38,916 nucleotides of DNA from Bacteroidota bacterium (GTDB lineage Bacteria; Bacteroidota; Bacteroidia; Flavobacteriales; Flavobacteriaceae), in NCBI GenBank assembly GCA_024278565.1, contig JAJRSY010000107.1, positions 1-38,916 of the forward strand, read 5' to 3'. Both the position numbers and the translations under genes were made by a program. The notes under the pieces were generated by a model. The model saw only the letters and a program-made list of their open reading frames with translations, did not search any database and had not been told where the DNA came from. Numbering within the stretch: the first letter of the stretch is position 1; each line of letters starts with the position of its first letter. Shown piece by piece: positions 1 to 7,319 of this stretch.

Positions 1-24
1 AAAAATCTGAATTTCGAGATTTTT
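1..24. terminator. Possible hairpin terminator at the window edge
   Basis: An 8-bp stem (AAAAATCT at 1-8 pairing with AGATTTTT at 17-24) encloses an 8-base loop, and the right arm runs straight into more T. It could end a gene lying left of the window. The stem is AT-rich and only partly visible at the edge, so this is tentative. Confidence 0.35.
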
Positions 25-67
25 TCAATTCGTAATCTATTTCAAATCATGGAAAAGTTTTAATATG

Positions 68-117
68 AAGGACTTTCAGTCCTTAGTCAAAGAAACCCCT
101 GCACTTTCAGTGCAGGG
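68..117. repeat. Two tandem REP-like hairpins with ACTTTCAGT core
   Basis: Hairpin 1 is AAGGACT-TTC-AGTCCTT (68-84). Hairpin 2 is CCCTGCACT-TTC-AGTGCAGGG (97-117). Stems differ but the central ACT-TTC-AGT is shared, so the fold and loop appear conserved rather than the whole sequence. A third hairpin with a related ACT-nnn-AGT centre lies at 26402-26434. Short dispersed hairpins of this kind are typical of REP elements moved by RAYT/IS200-like transposases; no such transposase is visible in the window. Confidence 0.6.
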
Positions 118-455
118 TGGTTTAGTTAAAGTGTGAGACTATTGTTTTTTATCAGTAGTGTCTGTTAAGGATAAAAGACCCTCCAAAGGCGGGCAGGTTT
201 GATGGTAACCAACTGACCCGCCTGACGGCCGGTCGGACAACAGTGGTTTTTTTATAATATCTTAAATCCGCAAGGGTATTTCTACTGCAAAGCCTAACTG
301 CCGGGTGTACGACAAATTTCCCTTTCTGTTCAATAGAAGACCATTTTACCGGACTGTCCTCCCCCGACCCCTCCAGAGGGAGGGGGGTAGATTCTGCAAA
401 AGCCAGGGGTTCATAGGTGTCGAGAAACGGTTCCCTCCCTTCGGGGGAGGGTTAG

Positions 456-476
456 CCTGCCTGCCGGACAGGCAGG
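456..476. repeat. GC-rich palindromic repeat (CCTGCCTG/CAGGCAGG)
   Basis: Arms CCTGCCTG (456-463) and CAGGCAGG (469-476) surround CCGGA. Related copies lie at 26312-26332, 35419-35438 (perfect palindrome) and, more diverged, at 3707-3725, 3799-3819 and 10329-10374. All copies are intergenic. Confidence 0.75.
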
Positions 477-749
477 GTGGGGACAGCTCCAAAGTGAAAC
501 TGTCCAGATCTGTTCGATTTAGGGAAATTTGTCGTGCACCCTAACTGCCTGTCATTGTTGGCAATGCTCAAAAAAACCTGCTCACCATATCTAGTGATAT
601 GTCTGCGTTACTTTTTTCTGCGCTAGACCAACACTAACAGACACTTAGACTTTTCGTAACGAAAACCCTTGCGGATTTAAGGTAATAAGTTCTTTGTGGG
701 TGAAAAATGAAATGTAGTTTGAAATGGGCTAGATGTGTTGAATCGAACC

Positions 750-3530
750 TTAAAGTAATTTCTCTCTAAGATACCCTGCGGTGTAAGAGGTTTTACTGGT
801 GATTAACTCTTCTGGAGTACCTTGCGCAAGTAGTTGTCCTCCTTTATCTCCCCCTTCTGGGCCAAGATCAATGATGTGATCGGCACATTTGATAAGTTCA
901 ATATTGTGTTCGACAACTATAACAGAATGCCCTCTTTCGATCAAGGCATCAAATGATTTCAGTAGTTTTTTAATATCATGAAAGTGTAGGCCAGTGGTAG
1001 GTTCGTCGAAAATGAACACGGCTTTATCTTTTGTAGTTCCCTTTATCAAAAATGAGGCTAGTTTGATACGTTGCGCCTCTCCGCCCGATAGGGTAGAGGA
1101 CGACTGCCCTAAAGTGACATAGCCCAGCCCCACTTCTTGTAGGGGCTTAAGTTTTTTGACGATTTTTGTCTGTAGGCCAGTTTCAAAAAAGGCAATGGCA
1201 TCATCAATGGTCATGTGAAGTACATCATCAATAGATGCATGGTCAAATTTGACCTCCAAAACCTCTTTTTTAAAACGCTTGCCGCCACAGGTATCACATT
1301 CTAGGTGTACATCGGCCATGAATTGCATTTCTACGGTAATCTCGCCCTCGCCCTTACATTTTTCACAGCGCCCCCCATCCACATTAAAAGAAAAATGTTT
1401 GGCTTGATAGCCTCTTATTTTACTTAATTTTTGTGATGCGAATAAATTGCGAATATCATCATATGCCTTTATATAGGTAACTGGGTTTGAACGAGATGAA
1501 CGACCGATTGGGTTTTGGTCCACAAATTCAACATGTTTGATGGACTGGTACTGGCCACCAAACGAGGTGTACTGACCTGCCTTTTCACCGTACCCCCCCA
1601 CTTCTTTTAAAATAATGGGATAAAGCAATTTCTTGACCAAGGTACTCTTGCCACTGCCCGATACCCCAGTTACTACAGTTAAGGTGTTCAATGGAAAAAC
1701 AGCATCAATATTCTTTAGATTGTTCTCTCTTGCCCCTTTTATCTCTATAAAGTTTTTAGAAGTCCTTCGTTCATTTGGAACCTTTATTTCTAGAGTTCCG
1801 TTGAGATAGCTTGCGGTAAGTGAAACCGATTGCAATATCTCATCTAAGGTGCCGTGTGCCACTACTTCACCACCATGGGTACCGGCCTCAGGGCCAATAT
1901 CGATAACCTCATCGGCGGCTTTCATAATGTCTTCGTCGTGTTCTACCACGATAACGGTATTTCCTAAATCCCGTAATGATTTTAAAACCTCTATTAGGTT
2001 TTCGGTATCTCTGGGGTGCAGGCCAATACTGGGCTCATCTAATATATACATACTTCCTACCAAGCTGCTGCCCAACGATGTTGCTAGGTTAATGCGTTGG
2101 CTTTCACCGCCAGAAAGGGTGTTTGATTTTCTGTTCAAGGTGAGATAACCTAGTCCGACCTTATGCAAAAAGCCCAATCTTGTGCTAATTTCCTTTAATA
2201 AGCGTGATGCAATTTTGCCATCGTTGGCATTCAGGGATAAATTGGTGAAGAAGTGAATTAATTTCTCAATCGAAAGTTCGACCAAATCTGAAATAGACTT
2301 ACCATCTACTTTTATATAATCGGTTTCTTTTCTTAGTCGCTTGCCTTTACAGACATAGCATTTAGTTTTTCCCCGATAACGTGACAGCATTACCCGGTTT
2401 TGTATTTTATAACTTTTCGCTTCTAGTTTTCCGAAGAACTTGTGCAGCCCTATAAAATGATCGTTACCCTCCCAAACCAACAATTTTTGTTCTTCTGATA
2501 GTTCAAACCAAGGTTTATGAATAGGAAAATTAAAGGTGTAGGCCGTGTTTGCCAATTGGTCACGGTACCTGCCCATACGTTCGCCCCTCCACGGAAAAAT
2601 GGCATTTTCATAAACTGAAAGCGCAGTATTGGGTATAACAAGATCCTCGTCGATGCCGATGACATCACCGTAACCTTCGCATTTAGAACAGGCGCCATAC
2701 GGGTTGTTGAAGCTGAACAAATGCACATTGGGTTCTAAAAATTGAAGGTCATCCAATTCGAATTTATTGCTGAACTGAGTTTGCTTAGCTGAAGATAACT
2801 CTTCGATGACACACACCCCTTCTCCTTCAAAAAAAGCAGTATCTACGGCATTGGCCAAGCGATTTAAAAAATCTTCATCGTTTTTGGAAATGATTCTATC
2901 GATGACCAAATAGAATTTCCTTCCTATATTTAGAGGGGCAGCATCGATTCGTAAAACCTCACCTTTATATTTTATTCGTGCATACCCTTGTTTTGAAAAT
3001 AATTGAAGTGATTTTAAAGGATCCCGCTCTTTTTTGATTGCAATTGGGGCCAATAACAAAAGTTTCGTATTTTCTTTGAATTCCTTGACATGGTTCATTA
3101 CATCGGTTACCGTATGTTTTTTGACCTCTTTGCCTGAAATGGGCGAAATAGTTCTACCGATGCGCGCATACAAAAGTTTCAAATAATCATAGATTTCGGT
3201 AGTGGTACCGACCGTTGAGCGTGGGTTTGTTGAGTTCACCTTTTGTTCAATGGCAATAGCGGGGGCGATACCTTTTATATAATCGACCTTGGGTTTGTCA
3301 AGTTTTCCTAAAAACTGTCTGGCATAAGAAGAAAGGCTCTCTACATAGCGACGTTGCCCTTCTGCGTAGAGGGTGTCAAAGGCCAAGCTTGATTTTCCAG
3401 AACCTGACAAGCCCGTGATAACAACAAGTTTATTTCTGGGTATGACAACATCTATATTTTTCAAGTTATGCAGTTTTGCACCTTTGATAATGATGTTTTC
3501 TTTCGGATTTACGTCTAGAATACTTGCCAT
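750..3530 (-). CDS. uvrA: Excinuclease ABC subunit A (UvrA)
   Basis: This is the damage-recognition ATPase of nucleotide excision repair; a UvrA dimer scans DNA and loads UvrB. At 926 aa it is a normal-length UvrA. Two ABC modules are visible: Walker A motifs GLSGSGKS (residues 40-47) and GVSGSGKST (622-630), each with a following LSGGESQRI or LSGGEAQRI signature. CxxC pairs of the insertion zinc module are present (CSKCEGYG and CYVCKGKR), as is the second zinc module (GGRCEKCKGEGE ... CDTCGGKR). The start is ATG 3530, with a TATCTTTG promoter-like element just upstream. Flavobacteria often carry two uvrA genes; which of them this is cannot be decided here. It stands alone, with repeats on both sides. 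Confidence 0.97.
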   Translation of the reverse strand: MASILDVNPKENIIIKGAKLHNLKNIDVVIPRNKLVVITGLSGSGKSSLAFDTLYAEGQRRYVESLSSYARQFLGKLDKPKVDYIKGIAPAIAIEQKVNSTNPRSTVGTTTEIYDYLKLLYARIGRTISPISGKEVKKHTVTDVMNHVKEFKENTKLLLLAPIAIKKERDPLKSLQLFSKQGYARIKYKGEVLRIDAAPLNIGRKFYLVIDRIISKNDEDFLNRLANAVDTAFFEGEGVCVIEELSSAKQTQFSNKFELDDLQFLEPNVHLFSFNNPYGACSKCEGYGDVIGIDEDLVIPNTALSVYENAIFPWRGERMGRYRDQLANTAYTFNFPIHKPWFELSEEQKLLVWEGNDHFIGLHKFFGKLEAKSYKIQNRVMLSRYRGKTKCYVCKGKRLRKETDYIKVDGKSISDLVELSIEKLIHFFTNLSLNANDGKIASRLLKEISTRLGFLHKVGLGYLTLNRKSNTLSGGESQRINLATSLGSSLVGSMYILDEPSIGLHPRDTENLIEVLKSLRDLGNTVIVVEHDEDIMKAADEVIDIGPEAGTHGGEVVAHGTLDEILQSVSLTASYLNGTLEIKVPNERRTSKNFIEIKGARENNLKNIDAVFPLNTLTVVTGVSGSGKSTLVKKLLYPIILKEVGGYGEKAGQYTSFGGQYQSIKHVEFVDQNPIGRSSRSNPVTYIKAYDDIRNLFASQKLSKIRGYQAKHFSFNVDGGRCEKCKGEGEITVEMQFMADVHLECDTCGGKRFKKEVLEVKFDHASIDDVLHMTIDDAIAFFETGLQTKIVKKLKPLQEVGLGYVTLGQSSSTLSGGEAQRIKLASFLIKGTTKDKAVFIFDEPTTGLHFHDIKKLLKSFDALIERGHSVIVVEHNIELIKCADHIIDLGPEGGDKGGQLLAQGTPEELITSKTSYTAGYLREKLL

Positions 3531-4047
3531 GCTAATGATTAGGTTGACAAAGATACAATGAACTCATCTTGTCTTTATATTGTATAGGTTAGTTTTTCGA
3601 TTTCTTGATAGTTAGATTGCGTATTGTTTTATTTGACATTAATAAACGTACAATATCCGTCAACACTTGAGATTGGTAGGGTTTTAATCCCACCAGTAGG
3701 TTTAACCAGTCTGGCGGCTGGCAGGTTCCTCGTTTGAATCGTTTCTTTTTTTTTTTTTGAAATTTCAGGCTTTTTTTTTGAAATTTGACACCTCGTATGC
3801 CTGCCCGTGCCGTTCAGGCGAGCTTACATCGAGGTAGTTCATTAGCTGTAATTGTATAGTTTGCATGATAAAATGTGTGCATGACAACAGTTTTTTTTAA
3901 TCACAGCATAATTTTATCTATATTTGGACTCAATTTAACGTCAAACAGCCTATAGCAACAAAATTACTTTTTTAAAATTGTTAGAATAACCCACAAGACC
4001 TTTTTATAAGAAGAGGCCACTATTTTTAACCGAAAAAAGTAATTGTT
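3531..4047. other. Intergenic region between uvrA and the first sigma factor
   Basis: This 517-bp divergent gap has no gene. It holds the uvrA promoter-like element (3548-3555) and two diverged GC-rich palindrome copies (about 3707-3725 and 3799-3819). Between them a T-rich stretch contains a direct repeat, a run of T followed by GAAATTT (about 3747-3765 and 3771-3788). The last 200 bp, which should contain the sigma factor promoter, show no clear -7/-33 pair. Confidence 0.6.
3548..3555 (-). promoter_or_regulatory. Bacteroidota -7 element upstream of uvrA
   Basis: On the minus strand the sequence is TATCTTTG, an exact match to TAnnTTTG, 18 bp upstream of the uvrA ATG. No good -33 TTTG is visible, so this rests on the -7 match alone. 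Confidence 0.4.
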
Positions 4048-4629
4048 ATGGAAGTACAAATTGACGACCCCATATTAATAAAGAAGTATATTGCCGGAGA
4101 CGAAAGAGCGCTAGAAACTATTATCAATAGACATAATCAACGTATAAGCAGCTTTATTTACTCGAAGGTCAATGACCGTGCTATTGCTGAAGATATTTTT
4201 CAAGATACATTTATTAAAGTAATTAGAACCTTGAAACGTGGTACATATAGCGAAGAAGGCAAGTTTTTACCTTGGGTAATGCGCATCGCACACAACCTTA
4301 TTATTGACTATTTCAGAAAAAGTCAACGAATGCCTATGTACAAGGGTTCTGATAGCTTCAATATTTTCTCGGTCATGGGTGATGAGAAATTGAATGCTGA
4401 AAACCAGATTATCAAAGACCAGATAGATTCTGAATTGGTAGATTTGATTGATGAACTACCAGTTGACCAAAAAGAAGTGCTCTTAATGCGTATATATAAG
4501 GATATGAGTTTTAAGGAAATTTCTGAGAATACAGGGGTCAGTATTAATACGGCACTGGGTAGAATGCGCTATGCGCTTATTAACCTTAGAAAGATAATAG
4601 AAGAGAATAATATTGTTTTGACTAATTAA
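4048..4629 (+). CDS. RNA polymerase sigma-70 family factor, copy 1
   Basis: This is a 193-aa two-domain sigma factor of the ECF-like size class, which would direct core RNA polymerase to a promoter subset. Region 2 is recognisable around residues 25-85 (SSFIYSKV, EDIFQDTFIKVI, then the PWVMRIAHNLIIDYFRK segment). Region 4 lies around residues 130-185, with the recognition helix context SFKEISENTGVS. The start is ATG 4048; an in-frame stop lies a few codons upstream, so no N-terminal extension is possible. It is followed 75 bp later by a 47-aa protein on the same strand. A second, clearly paralogous sigma factor with the same follower begins at 5210, so this is a tandem cassette duplication. 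No typical anti-sigma gene is adjacent. Its regulon is unknown. Confidence 0.92.
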   Translation: MEVQIDDPILIKKYIAGDERALETIINRHNQRISSFIYSKVNDRAIAEDIFQDTFIKVIRTLKRGTYSEEGKFLPWVMRIAHNLIIDYFRKSQRMPMYKGSDSFNIFSVMGDEKLNAENQIIKDQIDSELVDLIDELPVDQKEVLLMRIYKDMSFKEISENTGVSINTALGRMRYALINLRKIIEENNIVLTN

Positions 4630-4704
4630 TAGGTCTTCGGTCGATTGATTTCATTATATTTATCTATTGTGGCGTTATAGCTTTGAAGCAATATTTAGAT
4701 AGTT

Positions 4705-4848
4705 ATGGAAACAAATTACGTGAAGAAACAAAATAATTGTAAACTTATTCAAGTAAAAAGCGAGACAGTTCAATTTTTACTGGGCTATTCAAAGTCGCTA
4801 AAGGTAACAGCAGTGCAGGGTATGAAGTTTGAATCAAACTTGAACTAG
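4705..4848 (+). CDS. 47-aa conserved small protein following sigma factor copy 1
   Basis: This small ORF runs from ATG 4705 to TAG 4846-4848. It matches the protein at 5928-6071 without gaps: by eye 27 of 47 residues are identical, including C12-K13-L14, K18-S-E-T21, Q23-F-L-L-G27, S29-K-S-L32, K41-F-E43 and L46-N47. Many codons for the identical residues differ at third positions (KSET and the following block), which indicates selection on protein rather than DNA. There is no signal peptide or membrane segment; it is soluble and basic. It follows the sigma gene by 75 bp and a strong terminator follows at 4871, so the two are probably co-transcribed. A role in modulating the sigma factor is inference from position only. 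Confidence 0.75.
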   Translation: METNYVKKQNNCKLIQVKSETVQFLLGYSKSLKVTAVQGMKFESNLN

Positions 4849-5209
4849 AACAATAAATATTTTTTTCAAAAGCCCCGACAATTTTATTGTCGGGGCTTTT
4901 TGTATTGGTGAGGTCAAATGCAACCACAATTAATTACCGACAAATAGTTAATGTTTTAGGTATATGGTCAACCAATGGTCGATAAAGTGAACAATAGTAT
5001 CGACTAAGTGCGAAGTTGAATTTTGACCTTTCAACGTTCTACGAATCTTTTTATTTTGTTGATAAGTATAAAAGTAGGTTTTCACATCAAAAACCGCTTG
5101 TTTGACAACAATGTTTTTTTTCCATGGTATGATATATATAGTTTTATCCCATAATTGAGAATCATAACATTGTTGTTACGATTTAAAGTTAAACTCAAAA
5201 AATAACTAA
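4849..5209. other. Intergenic region between the two sigma cassettes
   Basis: This 361-bp gap begins with the terminator at 4871-4901. The remainder is AT-rich, with no open frame of interest and no clear promoter match. An apparent minus-strand ORF over 4745-4927 is antisense to the small protein and the terminator and is not a gene. Confidence 0.6.
4871..4901 (+). terminator. Rho-independent terminator after the sigma/47-aa cassette 1
   Basis: A perfect 12-bp stem AGCCCCGACAAT (4871-4882) and ATTGTCGGGGCT (4886-4897) with a 3-base loop is followed by TTTTT. It lies 23 bp after the small protein's stop. Confidence 0.92.
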
Positions 5210-5851
5210 ATGACCCAAAAAAAGCTTTCAAATCGAAATTCCCAAACCTTAACTAAAAAACCTAACCGAATGGCATTACAAATTGAAGACTCAGTATTAG
5301 TAAGAGACTATATTAGTGGAGATGAAAAATCTCTAGAGGTGCTAATAAACAGGCACAACCAACGCATATCAAGTTTTATTTACTCTAAAGTGTTGGATAG
5401 GGATGTTACCGAGGATATTTTTCAAGATACCTTTATCAAGGTCATTAAGACCTTAAAGAAAGGAAGATATAGCGAAGAAGGTAAATTTTTACCTTGGGTC
5501 ATGCGAATCGCACACAACCTTATCATTGACCACTTTAGAAAGAACAAAAGAATACCGAAATTTGAAGGTAATGATGATTTCAATATTTTTTCTGTTATCG
5601 GTGACGATAAATTGAATGCTGAAAAGCAAATCATCAAAAACCAGATCGATTCTGATCTTAGGCAACTTGTTGAAGAATTGCCAAATGACCAAAAAGAGGT
5701 GCTTTTAATGCGTATTTATAAGGATATGAGTTTTAAAGAAATCTCAGAAAACACGGGTGTCAGCATCAATACTGCACTTGGCAGAATGCGCTATGCACTT
5801 ATAAACCTTAGAAAAATAATAGACAAGCACAATATTGTCTTGACAAACTAA
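5210..5851 (+). CDS. RNA polymerase sigma-70 family factor, copy 2
   Basis: This is a paralogue of the sigma factor at 4048-4629 with the same regions 2 and 4; the C-terminal region-4 stretch is almost identical. The longest frame (213 aa) starts at ATG 5210 and has a 20-residue polar, lysine-rich leader absent from copy 1. The Met at 5270 (MALQIEDS) aligns with the start of copy 1 and is an equally good candidate start, giving 193 aa, exactly the length of copy 1. Synonymous and conservative substitutions are scattered throughout, so the duplication is not recent. It is followed by a 47-aa protein (5928-6071), repeating the cassette order. Confidence 0.9.
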   Translation: MTQKKLSNRNSQTLTKKPNRMALQIEDSVLVRDYISGDEKSLEVLINRHNQRISSFIYSKVLDRDVTEDIFQDTFIKVIKTLKKGRYSEEGKFLPWVMRIAHNLIIDHFRKNKRIPKFEGNDDFNIFSVIGDDKLNAEKQIIKNQIDSDLRQLVEELPNDQKEVLLMRIYKDMSFKEISENTGVSINTALGRMRYALINLRKIIDKHNIVLTN

Positions 5852-5927
5852 AATACGGTTGTAACAGGTAGTAACAATATTTTCATAGTAGCTCCGTTAT
5901 CTTAGTATAACGAAACGAAAACACACT

Positions 5928-6071
5928 ATGGAAAAAATTTACCCTGGACACCAAAAAAAATGCAAACTTACTGAAACCAAGTCTGAAACCATTCAGTTTT
6001 TACTTGGGTTTTCAAAATCACTTCATGTGATAGCGTACAAAAACCTTAAGTTTGAGAATGTATTGAACTAA
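5928..6071 (+). CDS. 47-aa conserved small protein following sigma factor copy 2
   Basis: ATG 5928 to TAA 6069-6071, 47 codons, the same length as its paralogue at 4705-4848 and aligned to it without gaps. Shared residues include C12-K-L, KSET, QFLLG, SKSL, KFE and the terminal LN. It lies 76 bp after the sigma gene, almost the same spacing as in copy 1 (75 bp). A hairpin ending in T (6072-6103) follows immediately. I do not recognise a named family. The preserved pairing with the sigma factor suggests a linked function, such as a small regulator or partner, but this is unproven. Confidence 0.75.
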   Translation: MEKIYPGHQKKCKLTETKSETIQFLLGFSKSLHVIAYKNLKFENVLN

Positions 6072-6103
6072 AAAAAAAGACCTGTTATTTTCGGGTCTTT
6101 TTT
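6072..6103. terminator. Bidirectional terminator between cassette 2 and nth
   Basis: Stem AGACCTG (6078-6084) with CGGGTCT (6092-6098) is flanked by A's on the left and T's on the right, so it can terminate the rightward cassette. On the other strand it falls at the very 3' end of nth (stop at 6085) and may end that transcript too. Confidence 0.7.
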
Positions 6104-6750
6104 GTTTTAAAGTACTCACCCAATACTTTTTTTCTTCCGATTGCTTTTGTGATCGGGTCTTTTTCCAGATTCCAACCACGTGCTTGTGAATATTCACGAC
6201 CATACCATATCATCTGCAAATGTAGGTCGTTCCATAATTCTTTGGGAAACAATCGCTTGGCATCCTTTTCTGTTTGAACTACATTTTTTCCGTTTGAGAG
6301 GCCCCATCGGTACATTAATCTATGAATATGGGTGTCAACAGGAAAAGCAGGAATTCCGAAGGCCTGGGCAACTACGACACTTGCTGTTTTATGACCTACA
6401 GAAGGAAATTCTTCCAACAGCTCAATATTTTCAGGAACGATGCCATCATATTTTTCAATCAATATCTTTGAAAGCCCGTGAATGCCCTTTGATTTCATTG
6501 GTGAAAGTCCCACAGGTTTAATAATGTTCCTAATCTCATCAACCGATAGTTTGACCATATCATATGGGCTGTCGGCTTTAGCAAAAAGCAAGGGCGTTAT
6601 TTTATTTACGCGCACATCGGTGCTTTGGGCTGACAGTAGCACCGCAATAAGCAGAGTATAGGGGTCTTTATGCACTAAAGGGGCCGGAATTGTTGGGTAC
6701 AATTCCTGAAGTGTACGTATTGTAAAATCCACTTTTTCAGATTTTGTCAT
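6085..6750 (-). CDS. nth: Endonuclease III-type DNA glycosylase without the Fe-S cluster
   Basis: This is a base-excision repair glycosylase/AP lyase of the HhH-GPD family (221 aa). The helix-hairpin-helix segment FPSVGHKTA (115-123) contains the catalytic lysine K121, and PVDTH (137-141) contains the catalytic aspartate D139. Classical Nth ends with four cysteines binding a [4Fe-4S] cluster. Here the matching region (GREYSQARGWNLEKD, from about residue 184) has none, and the whole protein contains no cysteine. The HhH and active-site residues are intact, so it is probably an active cluster-free form rather than a dead gene. It is divergent from bcp; the 53-bp gap must hold both promoters. 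Confidence 0.93.
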   Translation of the reverse strand: MTKSEKVDFTIRTLQELYPTIPAPLVHKDPYTLLIAVLLSAQSTDVRVNKITPLLFAKADSPYDMVKLSVDEIRNIIKPVGLSPMKSKGIHGLSKILIEKYDGIVPENIELLEEFPSVGHKTASVVVAQAFGIPAFPVDTHIHRLMYRWGLSNGKNVVQTEKDAKRLFPKELWNDLHLQMIWYGREYSQARGWNLEKDPITKAIGRKKVLGEYFKTKKTRK

Positions 6751-6803
6751 TTTTTATCTATTTTTATGCCAATTGATGAAACATTTTTTAAATTAGATTG
6801 ACT

Positions 6804-7262
6804 ATGAACACATTGAAAACGGGTGACAGGGTTCCTGAATTTTCTGCCAAGGACCAAGATGGCAATACTATTGATTTATCTGATTATAAAGGAAAAAAAT
6901 TGATTGTTTTTTTCTATCCCAAGGCGAGCACTCCTGGTTGTACGGTCGAGGCATGTAATTTACGGGATAATTATCAAGAATTAAGGTCTCAAGGATTTGA
7001 ACTGCTCGGGATTAGTGCGGACTCTGAGAAAAGGCAGGCGAATTTTAAGAATAAGTATAATTTTCCATTTCCGTTATTGGCTGATGAGAATCATACGGTA
7101 ATCAATGCTTTTGGTGTCTGGGGAAGTAAAAAATTCATGGGCAGAACTTATGATGGCATTCATAGGAAGACATTTGTCATTGATGAAAATGGTATTGTTA
7201 TACGTGTGGTTGAAAAGGTAAAAACTAAAGATCATGCCAGGCAATTGCTTGATAATTGGTAG
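6804..7262 (+). CDS. bcp: Thioredoxin-dependent thiol peroxidase, BCP/PrxQ type
   Basis: A cytosolic peroxiredoxin that reduces hydrogen and alkyl peroxides using thioredoxin. The motif STPGCTVEAC carries peroxidatic C46 and resolving C51 with the 5-residue spacing typical of bacterioferritin comigratory protein. ADENHTVINAFGVWG and the GIHRKTFVIDENG strand are characteristic. I chose ATG 6804 (152 aa, MNTLKTGD); a TTG two codons upstream at 6798 is possible but less likely. A bidirectional terminator follows at 7267-7303. It is one of three peroxidases in this window, with tpx and the 2-Cys Prx at 36210. Confidence 0.95.
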   Translation: MNTLKTGDRVPEFSAKDQDGNTIDLSDYKGKKLIVFFYPKASTPGCTVEACNLRDNYQELRSQGFELLGISADSEKRQANFKNKYNFPFPLLADENHTVINAFGVWGSKKFMGRTYDGIHRKTFVIDENGIVIRVVEKVKTKDHARQLLDNW

Positions 7263-7266
7263 CGAT

Positions 7267-7303
7267 AAAAAAACCTTGATGTCACAGTCAAGGTTTTTTT
7301 TAT
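7267..7303. terminator. Bidirectional terminator between bcp and the 7320 gene
   Basis: A 13-bp stem AAAAAAACCTTGA (7267-7279) with TCAAGGTTTTTTT (7288-7300) and an 8-base loop lies between two convergent genes. It has A's on one side and T's on the other, so it serves both. Confidence 0.88.
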
Positions 7304-7319
7304 CTTTTGTTTGTCCATT

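Larger units (their letters stand above)
25..749. repeat. Repeat-rich intergenic region upstream of the uvrA end
   Basis: I see no credible gene in this stretch. It is a mosaic of repeats. Two small hairpins with an ACTTTCAGT core lie at 68-84 and 97-117. A GC-rich palindrome lies at 456-476 (CCTGCCTG and CAGGCAGG arms). Two inverted pairs are nested: CTTAAATCCGCAAGGGT at 261-277 against 667-683, and GGGTGYACGACAAATTTCCC at 303-322 against 520-539. A short inverted pair AGTGTCTGTTA lies at 157-167 and 635-645. Runs of CCCTCC and GGGAGG pair around 361-389 and 433-450. Open frames here follow the repeats and have no protein-like character. Confidence 0.7.

Noticed and set aside
305-544. 79-codon open frame in the left repeat region
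   Set aside because: It runs through the inverted repeats and GC palindrome, its amino-acid composition simply mirrors them, and it has no start context or recognisable protein feature.
5852-5927. Hairpin CGTTAT/ATAACG between sigma copy 2 and its small protein
   Set aside because: A 6-bp AT-rich stem without a T tract and without a counterpart in cassette 1.
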